From contig CCKK01000002.1 of assembly GCA_001048675.1 (NCBI GenBank), positions 62,001 through 126,000 of the forward strand: DNA of 64,000 bases, read 5' to 3'. Under the pieces are notes generated by a model that worked only from the letters and a program-made list of their open reading frames with translations, did no database searches and had not been told where the DNA came from. Shown here in pieces: positions 35,597 to 44,034 of this stretch. The translations under genes were made by a program, and so were the position numbers. The stretch is from Vibrio diabolicus. Lineage in GTDB: Bacteria; Pseudomonadota; Gammaproteobacteria; Enterobacterales; Vibrionaceae. The first letter of the stretch is position 1. Each line of letters starts with the position of its first letter.

Positions 35597-36853
35597 TTAG
35601 CGCACAATCAGGCCAAGTAGGATACCTACAATGCCGAAGTCAGCATCACTGAATGTTGTGTTTGCAAAGCCAAGATCACCCAGTACTGGCATTAGGAAGA
35701 CAGGTAGGAAAGTAATCAGTAGACCTTGTGCAAACGCACCTAGAATTGCGCCGCGACGACCACCTGTTGCGTTACCAAATACACCCGCAGCCGCACCCAC
35801 AAAGAAGTGTGGAACTACACCAGGGATAATCACAGTAAGCCCCATCACGTACAGCAGGAACATGCCCACTAGACCGGCTGCAAAGCTCGATAGGAAGCCC
35901 ACCAATACCGCATTTGGTGCGTATGGGAACACAACCGGACAATCCAGTGCAGGTTTTGCGTTTGGAACCAGTTTGTCTGAGATGCCTTTAAATGCAGGAA
36001 CGATTTCTGCGATAACCATACGTACACCTTGCAGGATAACGTACACACCACCTGCAAATGTGATGGATTGCATTAGCGCAAACATAGACCAATGTTTACC
36101 GCCACTGACTTCACGGACAAAATCACCGCCAGCGAACAAACACGTCACCACAAAGATGATGCCCATGGTGAACGAGATCGCCACTGGTGTATCACGTAGG
36201 AACAACAAGCTTTTAGGGACATTCATCTCTTCAGTAGAGTGTTCTTTGTTACCGAACTTGCTGCCAATAAAGCCAGCTAGCACGTAAGAAAGGGTAGAGA
36301 AGTGACCAATCGCAACGTCATCAGAACCTGTAACTTGCTTCATGTACTTGTGAGCGATCGCAGGGAAGAACACCATTACAGAACCCACAACCACAGAGCC
36401 AAGCGCGATCAGTGGAACGCCTTTCATGCCGCTAGATGCCAGAATCGCTGCTACCATCATCGACATAAATAGCGTGTGGTGACCGGTTAGGAAGATGAAT
36501 TTCCATGGCGTGAAGCGAGCGATCAAGATGTTCACTAACATACCGAAGAACATGATCATCGCCATCTCTTTACCAAACGCTTCTTGCGCGATAGAGACGA
36601 TAGCTTCGTTGTTTGGAACCACGCCTGTAATGCCAAATGCGTGTTGGAAAATGGTCGCGAAGTCGCCTAGCGAGCTCACAACTAAGCCTGCACCTGCGCC
36701 AAGCACGATGAAACCAAGAATGGTTTTTACCGTGCCTTTAATGCACTCGGTGACCGATTTTTTCTGGGCAATTAAGCCGATTAGGGCGATGAGACCAACC
36801 AGAACCGCTGGCTCTGATAGAACATCGTTCATTAAGAAACTGAAGAATTCCAT
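35597..36853 (-). CDS. PTS ascorbate-type EIIC permease (UlaA-like)
   Basis: 418-residue membrane channel of a sugar phosphotransferase system, 10-12 membrane segments, with UlaA-family sequence (AIGHFSTLSYVLAGFIGSKFG, PWKFIFLTGHHTLFMSMM). It imports and phosphorylates its sugar together with EIIB and EIIA encoded upstream. No ulaD-G type catabolic genes are nearby, so ascorbate is not proven as the substrate. Third gene of the operon, starting 9 bp after EIIB. Confidence 0.93.
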   Translation of the reverse strand: MEFFSFLMNDVLSEPAVLVGLIALIGLIAQKKSVTECIKGTVKTILGFIVLGAGAGLVVSSLGDFATIFQHAFGITGVVPNNEAIVSIAQEAFGKEMAMIMFFGMLVNILIARFTPWKFIFLTGHHTLFMSMMVAAILASSGMKGVPLIALGSVVVGSVMVFFPAIAHKYMKQVTGSDDVAIGHFSTLSYVLAGFIGSKFGNKEHSTEEMNVPKSLLFLRDTPVAISFTMGIIFVVTCLFAGGDFVREVSGGKHWSMFALMQSITFAGGVYVILQGVRMVIAEIVPAFKGISDKLVPNAKPALDCPVVFPYAPNAVLVGFLSSFAAGLVGMFLLYVMGLTVIIPGVVPHFFVGAAAGVFGNATGGRRGAILGAFAQGLLITFLPVFLMPVLGDLGFANTTFSDADFGIVGILLGLIVR

Positions 36854-36862
36854 AACGCCACC

Positions 36863-37150
36863 TTATAGAGCACCAAGCTCTTGAAGTGCCAAAGATAAAC
36901 GCTCTTTCATTGCGACTTTGTCGACCATGTTATCAAGCGCTACGATACGTTGCTCAACGCCAAGTGCTTCCAACTGTTCTGCAATGTCTTTTGTGCCGAT
37001 GAAAATGTCGCAACTTGTGCCTTTTGCTGAGCCAAGATCGATGTGATCCACAGCGGCATCGACGTTCAATTCTTTTACGATGCTTTTGATGCTCATTTCC
37101 ATCATTAGGCTAGTACCAAGACCGTGACCGCAAACAACCATAATTTTCAT
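36863..37150 (-). CDS. PTS EIIB component (UlaB-like)
   Basis: 95-residue phosphocarrier. The phosphocysteine is Cys7 in MVVCGHGLGTSLMM, the EIIB signature of the ascorbate/galactitol group. It passes phosphate from EIIA to the sugar in EIIC. Second gene of the three-gene operon. Confidence 0.92.
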   Translation of the reverse strand: MKIMVVCGHGLGTSLMMEMSIKSIVKELNVDAAVDHIDLGSAKGTSCDIFIGTKDIAEQLEALGVEQRIVALDNMVDKVAMKERLSLALQELGAL

Positions 37151-37177
37151 AATTCAGACCTTTTCTTTTTTATAGGG

Positions 37178-37203
37178 GGTATACCCATTTGTGAATGGGG
37201 TAT
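37178..37203 (-). promoter_or_regulatory. Intercistronic hairpin between EIIA and EIIB genes
   Basis: ATACCCATT and AATGGGGTAT pair around TGTG with one bulged G. It sits just upstream of the EIIB ribosome site and is not followed by a T-run, so a processing, stability or translation-control element is more likely than a terminator. Confidence 0.45.
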
Positions 37204-37217
37204 GTCAGGAGTAAAAC

Positions 37218-37661
37218 TTAGTATTTGTCGATGATCGCAAGAACATCTTCTTTGCTTTGAGCGTTGCAGATGGCCTCTACATGCTCTTCATTCATAAATA
37301 ACTCCGCCAGTTTCGAAATCGCATCGACGTGGCTATTACTGTCCGTTGCCGCTAGCGTGACCAGCATTTTTACTGGGTCATTTTCTTCAGAGTTAAAGTT
37401 GACGCCGTTTTGGATCACCGTGATCGCCAGTGACAAACGGTTAACGCCATCTTCAGGGCGAGCGTGTGGCATCGCCATGCCTGGACCTACCACGTAGTAA
37501 GGGCCAAGCTCTTTGTGCGAGCGGTAAATTGCTTCAACGTAACTTGGTTCTATCGCGCCATTTTCAATCAAAGCTTCACAAGATTTGCCGATCGCATCTT
37601 TCCAGTCGGTTGCGTCAGAATGGATGCGAATGACATCAGAGGTAATCAGTTCACGTAGCAT
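37218..37661 (-). CDS. PTS EIIA component (mannitol/fructose/ascorbate type)
   Basis: 147-residue phosphocarrier with the PTS EIIA type 2 fold. The phosphohistidine is His66 in PGMAMPHARPEDGV. First gene of the operon; its promoter region contains the LacI-type operators. It accepts phosphate from HPr, which is not encoded here. Confidence 0.92.
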   Translation of the reverse strand: MLRELITSDVIRIHSDATDWKDAIGKSCEALIENGAIEPSYVEAIYRSHKELGPYYVVGPGMAMPHARPEDGVNRLSLAITVIQNGVNFNSEENDPVKMLVTLAATDSNSHVDAISKLAELFMNEEHVEAICNAQSKEDVLAIIDKY

Positions 37662-37740
37662 TGGAATGTTTCCGATTTGTTGTTTTGTTGCTGCGTACTT
37701 TATCGATCAATTTGCTAGAAAAACCTGAGAGTGATCACAA

Positions 37741-37790
37741 ATGGTAGCGCTATCTGATAGCGCTACCATTAATTGTGATAGCGCTATCAT
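37741..37790. promoter_or_regulatory. Nested palindromic operators of the LacI-family regulator
   Basis: TGGTAGCGCTATC (37742-37754) and GATAGCGCTACCA (37756-37768) form one 29-bp inverted repeat centred on T37755. TGATAGCGCTATCA at 37776-37789 is a perfect 14-bp palindrome. The core TAGCGCTA thus recurs three times between the divergent PTS operon and its LacI-type gene. LacI-family regulators with a hinge-helix bind such central CG steps. Confidence 0.85.
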
Positions 37791-37910
37791 TTTTATCAGG
37801 CATCGAAGTTTCATGTGCTGGTGTTCGAGTTCTAATGCGCTAATATCAAAACCATTAAAGCGCTGTGATAAGATGTCGCAGCTGAAATTAGAGAACATTA
37901 AATAAAAACA

Positions 37911-38939
37911 ATGAGCGAACCTCGCAAACGAAGAAGTACCGGCAATGTCACTTTGGCTGATGTCGCCAAACAAGCAGGCGTAGGCACCATGACGGTGTCG
38001 CGAGCATTACGAACGCCCGAGCTAGTATCTGACAAGCTGAGAGAAAAGATTCAACAAGTGGTTGATGAGCTCGGCTATATCCCGAATAAAGCGGCAGGGG
38101 CTTTGGCGTCTGCTGAAAGTTACTCCATCGCTCTTATCATTCCTTCTCTGTTTGAAAAAGCATGCGCGCATTTCTTACCAAGCTTCCAACAGGCGTTAAA
38201 CAAAGCGGGTTATCAATTATTACTGGGTTACAGCGACTACTCGATTGAGCAAGAAGAAAAGTTGCTTTCGACCTTTTTAGAGAGCCGTCCTGCGGGCGTT
38301 GTACTGTTTGGAAGTGAGCATAGTCAGCGAACGCATCAACTGTTAGAGGCGTCAAATACGCCAGTGTTAGAGATTGCCGAACTGAGCTCAAAGGTCAGTT
38401 ATCTCAACATTGGCGTGGATCACTTCGAAGTGGGTAAGGCCTGTACCAGACACCTGATTGAACAAGGTTTTAAGAACGTTGGTTTTATTGGGGCGCGCGG
38501 GAATCACTCGACGTTGCAACGCCAGTTACACGGCTGGCAAAGCGCGATGATTGAGAACTACCTTGCACCGGACCATTTCTTAACCACCCACGAAGCGCCA
38601 TCTTCACAATTAGGTGCGGAAGGGTTGGCAAAGTTATTGCTGCGCGATTCAAGTTTGAATGCTTTGGTGTGTAGCCATGAGGAGATAGCAATTGGTGCGC
38701 TCTTTGAGTGCCATCGCCGCGTGCTCAAAGTCCCGACCGACATTGCCATTATTTGCCTTGAAGGCTCTTCTATGGGGGAGCATGCTTACCCAAGTTTGAC
38801 ATCGGCAGAATTTGATTACGAGCGCATGGGCGCCAAGGCGGCAGAAAAACTGTTGCATGCCATCAAAGGTGAGCCAGAAGAAAGACCAACCAGTATGGGC
38901 TTTAAGCTAAAGCGTCGAGCAAGTACTGCGATTAACTGA
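37911..38939 (+). CDS. LacI/GalR-family repressor of the PTS operon
   Basis: 342 residues. N-terminal LacI HTH and hinge (NVTLADVAKQAGVGTMTVSRALRTPELVSDKLREKIQQ ... LGYIPNKAAGALAS) are followed by a ribose-binding-protein-like effector domain. The sequence is of the GntR/IdnR-like branch. It diverges from the PTS EIIA gene with the operators between, and so is the obvious local regulator. The inducer is unknown but should be the phosphorylated PTS sugar or a product. The gene also ends at a bidirectional terminator. Confidence 0.92.
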   Translation: MSEPRKRRSTGNVTLADVAKQAGVGTMTVSRALRTPELVSDKLREKIQQVVDELGYIPNKAAGALASAESYSIALIIPSLFEKACAHFLPSFQQALNKAGYQLLLGYSDYSIEQEEKLLSTFLESRPAGVVLFGSEHSQRTHQLLEASNTPVLEIAELSSKVSYLNIGVDHFEVGKACTRHLIEQGFKNVGFIGARGNHSTLQRQLHGWQSAMIENYLAPDHFLTTHEAPSSQLGAEGLAKLLLRDSSLNALVCSHEEIAIGALFECHRRVLKVPTDIAIICLEGSSMGEHAYPSLTSAEFDYERMGAKAAEKLLHAIKGEPEERPTSMGFKLKRRASTAIN

Positions 38940-38956
38940 CACTTCCTCTTTCCATA

Positions 38957-38996
38957 AATGTAAAAAGCCTCTCAATATGGAGAGGCTTTTTACATT
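38957..38996. terminator. Bidirectional rho-independent terminator
   Basis: AATGTAAAAAGCCTCTC pairs with GAGAGGCTTTTTACATT around AATATG. It lies between the convergent repressor and phnX genes. Confidence 0.9.
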
Positions 38997-39015
38997 CTGA
39001 ATTCGCGAGCGAAAA

Positions 39016-39831
39016 CTACGGACGTTCGCCCGCCGCTAGGCGACGTTCGATATCTACGATCACCTCTGGCAGATCGGAGATGGTGTCGATTAAGTAGTGA
39101 GGTGCACTCTTGATAAACTTCGCGCGTGCTTTTTCACGGGCGGCATTAAGCGTTGTATCGTCTGCGGCTTGGTATTCTTCAAACGTTAGGCCTGCTTCGT
39201 TACCAGAAAGTAGAAGACCCACCGTCCACATACCCGCGTTGTGACCTTCAAAGATGCCCGGTTCTGAATCGTCCACTTTGACGCATGCTTTAACGTCGGT
39301 TACACCAAGCTCAATCACGTTTTTCAGTGCCATAAACGGCGCAGGGCGACCACCTTGGGGCAGATCGTCTGTCGCGACAACGTAATCTGGTTGGTAGCCG
39401 TAATCCGCTGCAACTGGAATCAGTACATCCATTACTTCGCGAGGGTAACCCGAACAAGAACCGATCTTGATGCCTTTGTCTTTCAGACCGTTTACCACTT
39501 CAACTGCGTTGAGGATTGGTTCTGCGTGGTCAGCCACTTTTGCTTTTTGCAGAGGCATAAATGCCGCATAGATAGCGTCGATGTCTTCGCTGGTCATTGA
39601 GCGCCCAAACTTCTCGTTCCAACGCTTATCAACCGCAGGAATGCGACCCACAGCTTGAATGTGGTCCCACTTACCAAGTCCCATTGGTTCACGCGCCTCT
39701 TCAAGGTCGATATCGAAATCAAAGCCTTGCTTGAACGCTTCCACAAAGATGCTGGTTGGCGCGAAAGAGCCGAAATCGACGATAGTGCCAGCCCAGTCAA
39801 AGATCACTGCTTGAATTGGTGAGTTGCTCAT
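39016..39831 (-). CDS. phnX: Phosphonoacetaldehyde hydrolase (phosphonatase)
   Basis: Splits phosphonoacetaldehyde to acetaldehyde and phosphate. The HAD nucleophile is in [10 protein letters not shown], and the Schiff-base lysine is in [10 protein letters not shown], the mark of PhnX. The later motif SCSGYPREV and the [10 protein letters not shown] metal site complete the fold. I place the start at 39831 ([20 protein letters not shown] upstream), 13 residues after an earlier in-frame ATG at 39870. Third gene of the phnW-pbfA-phnX run on this strand. Confidence 0.94.
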   Translation of the reverse strand: MSNSPIQAVIFDWAGTIVDFGSFAPTSIFVEAFKQGFDFDIDLEEAREPMGLGKWDHIQAVGRIPAVDKRWNEKFGRSMTSEDIDAIYAAFMPLQKAKVADHAEPILNAVEVVNGLKDKGIKIGSCSGYPREVMDVLIPVAADYGYQPDYVVATDDLPQGGRPAPFMALKNVIELGVTDVKACVKVDDSEPGIFEGHNAGMWTVGLLLSGNEAGLTFEEYQAADDTTLNAAREKARAKFIKSAPHYLIDTISDLPEVIVDIERRLAAGERP

Positions 39832-39921
39832 GTTCAATCCTTTTTCTTGCTTGCCAGAGCGCTTGCCCACTCGTTGGAACCGCGCTCTGAATAAATTGGT
39901 TTTTGTTGAGGTCTATTGACC

Positions 39922-41301
39922 CTAAAAGTAGTTAAAGTCTTTACACACTTTGACGATGGCTTCTTCGAAGATCGCCAATGCTTCTGTCAGTTGTTCGCGA
40001 GTGATGATCAGCGGTGGGCTGAGTTGAATCACATTGCCTTGCGATACCTTGAAGCTCACGCCATTGTTGAGGCATTGGTACAGCACAGCTTCCGCTTCGT
40101 CATACGCACGCGCTTTGCTTTCGTGGTCGGTGACCAGTTCGATGCCCCACAACATGCCGATGCCACGCACATCACCAATCATTGGGTACTTGGCTTTCAT
40201 CTCTAGCAGTTTTTCACGCATGAACTGGCTGTCGGCTTTGGCTTTATCTAGTAAGCCGTCTTGCTCAATGGCTTCCATGGTTGCCAGTGCCGCAGCACAA
40301 CCGATAGGGCTTTTCTCATGAGTGTAGTGACCCATGGAGATTTGCTCGGCGGTGTTGTATTTGTCTTTGGTTACCATGGCTGCGATAGGCACTAAGCCAC
40401 CACCCAAACCTTTACCGATGCAGAGCATATCTGGCTCGATGTCGTAAGCTTGGTAGGTAAACCATTCACCGCTGCGCCCTATACCGTTAGGGATGTCGTC
40501 GATGATCAGCATGACATTGTGTTTGTCACAGATTTCACGGATGCGTTTCCAGTAGGCTTTACTCGGTACTTGAACATCCGTGTTGCGAACCGCTTCTGCG
40601 ATAAACGCGCCCACGCCACCTTCTTTCTCAATCACGTACTCAAGGTAGTCGGCGTAATGCACATCGCTGCCGTCCGGGACCGGCAAAGCGCCACGGTAAG
40701 ATACTGCTGGTGGGATGCGTTCAACACCTGCCATTAATGGTCCCATTCCTTGACGGAAACACGCTTCGCCACCCACTGAGATGGCGTCCAATGATGCGCC
40801 GTGGAAAGAATCCCACAGAGACACCACCTTGTAGTTGCCCGTGATGTGGCGCGCTAGTTTAAGTGCCATGCCAACCGCAGATGTTCCACCCGGCGCAAAC
40901 AGCACGCGGTTCAATTCGCCGCCACAGATTTGGGTGAGTTTTTCGGCACATTCAATCGCGGTCTCGTTGGTAAAACGACGCGGTGAAAAGGGCAGTTTGG
41001 CAATTTGCTCTTGCACACGTTTGATCACATGCGGATGACCGTAGCCCAGCTGATGGACGTTATTGCCATGGAAGTCCATGTACTTTTTGCCCGTGGCATC
41101 TTGGATGTAGATGCCTTCTGCTGCTTCTAAGGTATCTAAGCAAGGCGTCGACATGGCTTGATGAAGAAAGACCTCCGAATCACGCTTCAACAATGCTTGC
41201 GTGCGTTCGTCGTCCATCGATGCATTCCAAGCTTGGCGCGCTGGTGTCGTGTTGACATCACCTTCGCTGCGGAAATGGGTCGATTTGATATTCTGAGTCA
41301 T
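39922..41301 (-). CDS. pbfA: (R)-1-hydroxy-2-aminoethylphosphonate ammonia-lyase
   Basis: 459-residue class III aminotransferase-fold PLP enzyme. The PLP lysine is in CIGKGLGGGLVPIAAM, and the N-terminal TLEAAEGIYIQDATGKKYMDFHGNNVHQLGYGHP is characteristic. PbfA, first described from Vibrio splendidus, converts (R)-1-hydroxy-2-aminoethylphosphonate to phosphonoacetaldehyde and ammonia, feeding PhnX. Its position between phnW and phnX is the usual one. A simple aminotransferase is an alternative, but the family position and length favour PbfA. Confidence 0.85.
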   Translation of the reverse strand: MTQNIKSTHFRSEGDVNTTPARQAWNASMDDERTQALLKRDSEVFLHQAMSTPCLDTLEAAEGIYIQDATGKKYMDFHGNNVHQLGYGHPHVIKRVQEQIAKLPFSPRRFTNETAIECAEKLTQICGGELNRVLFAPGGTSAVGMALKLARHITGNYKVVSLWDSFHGASLDAISVGGEACFRQGMGPLMAGVERIPPAVSYRGALPVPDGSDVHYADYLEYVIEKEGGVGAFIAEAVRNTDVQVPSKAYWKRIREICDKHNVMLIIDDIPNGIGRSGEWFTYQAYDIEPDMLCIGKGLGGGLVPIAAMVTKDKYNTAEQISMGHYTHEKSPIGCAAALATMEAIEQDGLLDKAKADSQFMREKLLEMKAKYPMIGDVRGIGMLWGIELVTDHESKARAYDEAEAVLYQCLNNGVSFKVSQGNVIQLSPPLIITREQLTEALAIFEEAIVKVCKDFNYF

Positions 41302-41327
41302 AACGCTCTCTCAGTCAGAAGGCTGCT

Positions 41328-42431
41328 TTACGCAACTTGCCAATACATTGCTTTTTCAATCGCACCGATTAAGCGCTCGATATCTGCTGGGTAAACTTCG
41401 CCAATGTTGCCGATACGGAAGCAATCTGCATTCGATACCTTACCCGGATAAATCACAAAACCTTGCTCTTTCAAACGTGTGTAGAACACTTTGAACTGGT
41501 AATCACTGTGCGTTGGAGAGTAGAAAGAAGTGATGATTGGCGAGTGTAGGTCATCACTCAGTAGTGGTTCGAAACCCAAAGAACGCATACCAGCAACCAA
41601 TGTTTTCTGGTTAGTCTGGTAACGGTCGTGACGGGCTTCGATTCCGCCTTCTTGTTCCAGCTCTAGCAATGCTTGGTAGAAAGCGCGAACCGTGTGCGTT
41701 GGAGACGTGAAACGCCATTTGCCGTGATTCACTTCCATGCAGTGCCATTGGTCGTAAAGATCAAGGCTCAAAGAACGTGCCTGACCTTGGCACTTTTCGA
41801 GCTCAGTTTGTTTTGCAATCACAAAGCCAAAACCCGGCACGCCTTGAATACATTTGTTCGCTGAGCTGATCATAAAATCGATGCCTAGCTCAGCGATATC
41901 GATAGGAATACCACCAAAGCTCGACATGGCATCGAGAATCACTACTTTACCGTGTGCTTTTGCCGCAGAAGCAAATGCCTCAATTGGGTTGAGCATGCCA
42001 GTGGTTGTCTCGCAGTGAACAATCGCCACGTGTGTGATCGCAGGATCCGATGCCAATGCAGTTTCCACCTCGTTCAAGTGTGGCTGTGATGTTTCGCCTG
42101 GGGAAACTACATGGCATGGAATATTTAGGTAATCAGCGATCTGAGCGATACGCGCACCGTAAGCACCGTTGTCGACTACCAACAACTTTCCACCTTTGCC
42201 AATGGCGCTGCCAATCGTCGCTTCTACTGATGCGGTGCCGCTACCTTGCATTAGTACGCTGGTGTAGCCGTCTTGCTCCGTCGCCAGTTTTACAAGCTTA
42301 GCGCGGATCACTTCTACAATGTCTTTGTTGTATTCATCATCCCAAGTACACCAGTCTTTAAGCATGGCTTCACGTACCGTTTCAGAAGTAGATAGAGGAC
42401 CTGGAGTCAGTAGTAGGTATTCGTTTTTCAT
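41328..42431 (-). CDS. phnW: 2-aminoethylphosphonate-pyruvate transaminase
   Basis: Transfers the amino group of 2-aminoethylphosphonate to pyruvate, giving phosphonoacetaldehyde and alanine. PLP enzyme with N-terminal [17 protein letters not shown] and the PLP lysine in [16 protein letters not shown] put the start at 42431 (MKNEYLL; GGAAATCGAG upstream), giving 367 residues, the same as the known PhnW; an upstream ATG at 42443 would add four residues and lacks a ribosome site. First gene of the catabolic operon; a TGGT-N4-ACCA operator lies 27 bp upstream. Confidence 0.95.
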   Translation of the reverse strand: MKNEYLLLTPGPLSTSETVREAMLKDWCTWDDEYNKDIVEVIRAKLVKLATEQDGYTSVLMQGSGTASVEATIGSAIGKGGKLLVVDNGAYGARIAQIADYLNIPCHVVSPGETSQPHLNEVETALASDPAITHVAIVHCETTTGMLNPIEAFASAAKAHGKVVILDAMSSFGGIPIDIAELGIDFMISSANKCIQGVPGFGFVIAKQTELEKCQGQARSLSLDLYDQWHCMEVNHGKWRFTSPTHTVRAFYQALLELEQEGGIEARHDRYQTNQKTLVAGMRSLGFEPLLSDDLHSPIITSFYSPTHSDYQFKVFYTRLKEQGFVIYPGKVSNADCFRIGNIGEVYPADIERLIGAIEKAMYWQVA

Positions 42432-42457
42432 CTCGATTTCCATTAGAATAGGCTAAT

Positions 42458-42469
42458 TGGTCTACACCA
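42458..42469. promoter_or_regulatory. PhnR-type operator 1 (phnW side)
   Basis: TGGTCTACACCA, a TGGT-N4-ACCA palindrome of the GntR/HutC kind, embedded as ATTGGTCTACACCAAAT. Two similar sites lie before phnS and phnT. Confidence 0.75.
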
Positions 42470-42654
42470 AATTTCGAGTTCACTCTAACGAGGAAGAAAA
42501 GGGCAGTAAATAGGCGAATATCCAATTTCATAAAACTTTAATATCCAGAAAATGGCGGATCAATTGAACGATTATTCATCGCAAATTTTCGTAAAACTGC
42601 CATTTAATGGTCATGATTTCGTCACAAAGGCTCAGTAGGGTGTATATCGTCAAC

Positions 42655-42666
42655 TGGTACAGACCA
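42655..42666. promoter_or_regulatory. PhnR-type operator 2 (phnS side)
   Basis: TGGTACAGACCA in the context AACTGGTACAGACCAAAT, 32 bp before the phnS start. Same arms as operator 1. Confidence 0.75.
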
Positions 42667-42697
42667 AATTAAAACTTAGCCAAATTAACTGGAGAAA

Positions 42698-43708
42698 ATG
42701 ATGAAAAACCGTTTGATGAAAGGATCGCTGGCTGCGCTTGTCTCTCTGCTTGCTACCAATGCAATGGCTGCACAGGAAGTGACGGTTTACACCGCTTTCG
42801 AAACTGACATTCTTGCTAAATACAAGTCTGCGTTTGAGAAAGACAACCCAGATATCAAGATTAAGTGGGTTCGTGATTCAACAGGTATCATGACGGCGAA
42901 ATTGCTGGCAGAAAAGAACAACCCTCAAGCAGAAGTGGTTTGGGGGCTTGCTGGCTCGTCAATGGCACTGCTGAAAGATGAAGGTCTTCTTAAGCCTTAC
43001 ACACCAAAAGGTTTGGAAGAGCTGAACGCGAACCTAAACGACCCTCAATCAAACCAAGCTTGGTTCGGGAATGATGCGTTCTTTAACGCAGTTTGTTTCA
43101 ACGAAGCGGTAGCGAAACAACTTAGCCTACCGAAACCAACGTCTTGGGAAGACCTAACGAAGCCGGTTTACAAAGGTCACATTGCAATGCCTAACCCAGC
43201 TTCTTCAGGTACTGGTTACATGCAGGTGTCTGCTTGGCTACAAAACATGGGTGAAGATCAGGCATGGAACTACATACGTGAGCTAGACAAAAACATTGCA
43301 CACTACACGCACTCTGGCTCAAAGCCATGCGTTCAAGCAGGCATGGGCGAAGTGGCGATCGGTATTTCGATGGCAAGTCGCGGCGCGAAGTTGAAAACAC
43401 AAGGTGCACCACTTGCGGTTATCACACCTAAAGGTATCGGCTGGGAATCAGAAGCGGTTGGCCTAGTAAAAGAGTCTGATGCCGCGAAGCGTGTTGTCGA
43501 CTGGTCAATCTCTAAAGCTGCAAACGAGCTTTACGTAGAAATGTACCCAGTGGTTGCACATAAAGACGTGAAAGCGACCGTATCTAACTTCCCGAACGTT
43601 CAAGAGAACATGGCGAAGATGGATTTTGCGCAAATGGGTAGCAAGCGTGCAGAGATTCTAGCGGCATGGTCTGAGAAATTTGACGCGAAATCTGAGCCAA
43701 AGTCTTAA
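42698..43708 (+). CDS. phnS: 2-aminoethylphosphonate ABC transporter, substrate-binding protein
   Basis: 336-residue periplasmic protein with a signal peptide (LAALVSLLATNAMA, cleaved before AQEVTVYTAF). The mature part has the Fbp/iron-type solute-binding fold (TVYTAFETDILAKYKSAFEKDNPDIKIKW), as in the PhnS of this transporter class (the variant with fused permease). First gene of the import operon phnS-T-U-R and divergent from phnW. A terminator hairpin follows it. Confidence 0.92.
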   Translation: MMKNRLMKGSLAALVSLLATNAMAAQEVTVYTAFETDILAKYKSAFEKDNPDIKIKWVRDSTGIMTAKLLAEKNNPQAEVVWGLAGSSMALLKDEGLLKPYTPKGLEELNANLNDPQSNQAWFGNDAFFNAVCFNEAVAKQLSLPKPTSWEDLTKPVYKGHIAMPNPASSGTGYMQVSAWLQNMGEDQAWNYIRELDKNIAHYTHSGSKPCVQAGMGEVAIGISMASRGAKLKTQGAPLAVITPKGIGWESEAVGLVKESDAAKRVVDWSISKAANELYVEMYPVVAHKDVKATVSNFPNVQENMAKMDFAQMGSKRAEILAAWSEKFDAKSEPKS

Positions 43709-43734
43709 TGGAATTTGCTCTAATTTGAATGCTG

Positions 43735-43764
43735 AAATCCACCTCGGTTGAGGTGGATTTTTTG
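43735..43764 (+). terminator. Rho-independent terminator after phnS
   Basis: AAATCCACCTC / GAGGTGGATTT with GGTT as loop, followed by TTTG. It would make phnS more abundant than phnT-U, as is usual for binding proteins. Confidence 0.85.
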
Positions 43765-43797
43765 TTGTTCCCTCTTATTTCAGAGTTCGCTACAAGT

Positions 43798-43911
43798 AGA
43801 TTCCTAGTCTCACCTAGGTTCGCTGGAATGACGGACTTGAGAAAGTTGGGTACTTCTATCCGCACTCACAATGTCATTCTCGAGAGTGAGGAAGGAGTGA
43901 GTCGGGAATCT
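43798..43911. repeat. Pair of inverted REP/BIME-like units
   Basis: Unit 1 (43798-43832) runs AGATTCC...GGAATGAC; unit 2 (43873-43911) runs GTCATTC...GGGAATCT, the inverse. Their ends pair with one another. Short palindromes of this type, ending in AATGAC/GTCATT, are widespread in Vibrio and other gammaproteobacteria as REP-like elements. No coding sequence is present. Confidence 0.65.
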
Positions 43912-44007
43912 CTAATTACCACTTGAACAAACCTCATCGCCCTTCATCTATTTGTCATCTTCTGGCTATAAATTTGTCATTGGAACGTAATACTCCAAAA
44001 CTAAAGT

Positions 44008-44019
44008 TGGTATATACCA
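44008..44019. promoter_or_regulatory. PhnR-type operator 3 (phnT side)
   Basis: TGGTATATACCA, 16 bp before the phnT start, with the same TGGT-N4-ACCA arms. It suggests a second promoter after the phnS terminator. Confidence 0.7.
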
Positions 44020-44034
44020 TTTGGAGCGTGTGTT

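Noticed and set aside
37741..37790. Repeated palindromes considered as a CRISPR-like array
   Set aside because: Only three units, no spacers of constant length, and they fit LacI-family operators between a regulator and its target.
43729..43926. 65-residue frame between phnS and phnT
   Set aside because: It is translated from a terminator and REP-like repeats, a common source of false small proteins.
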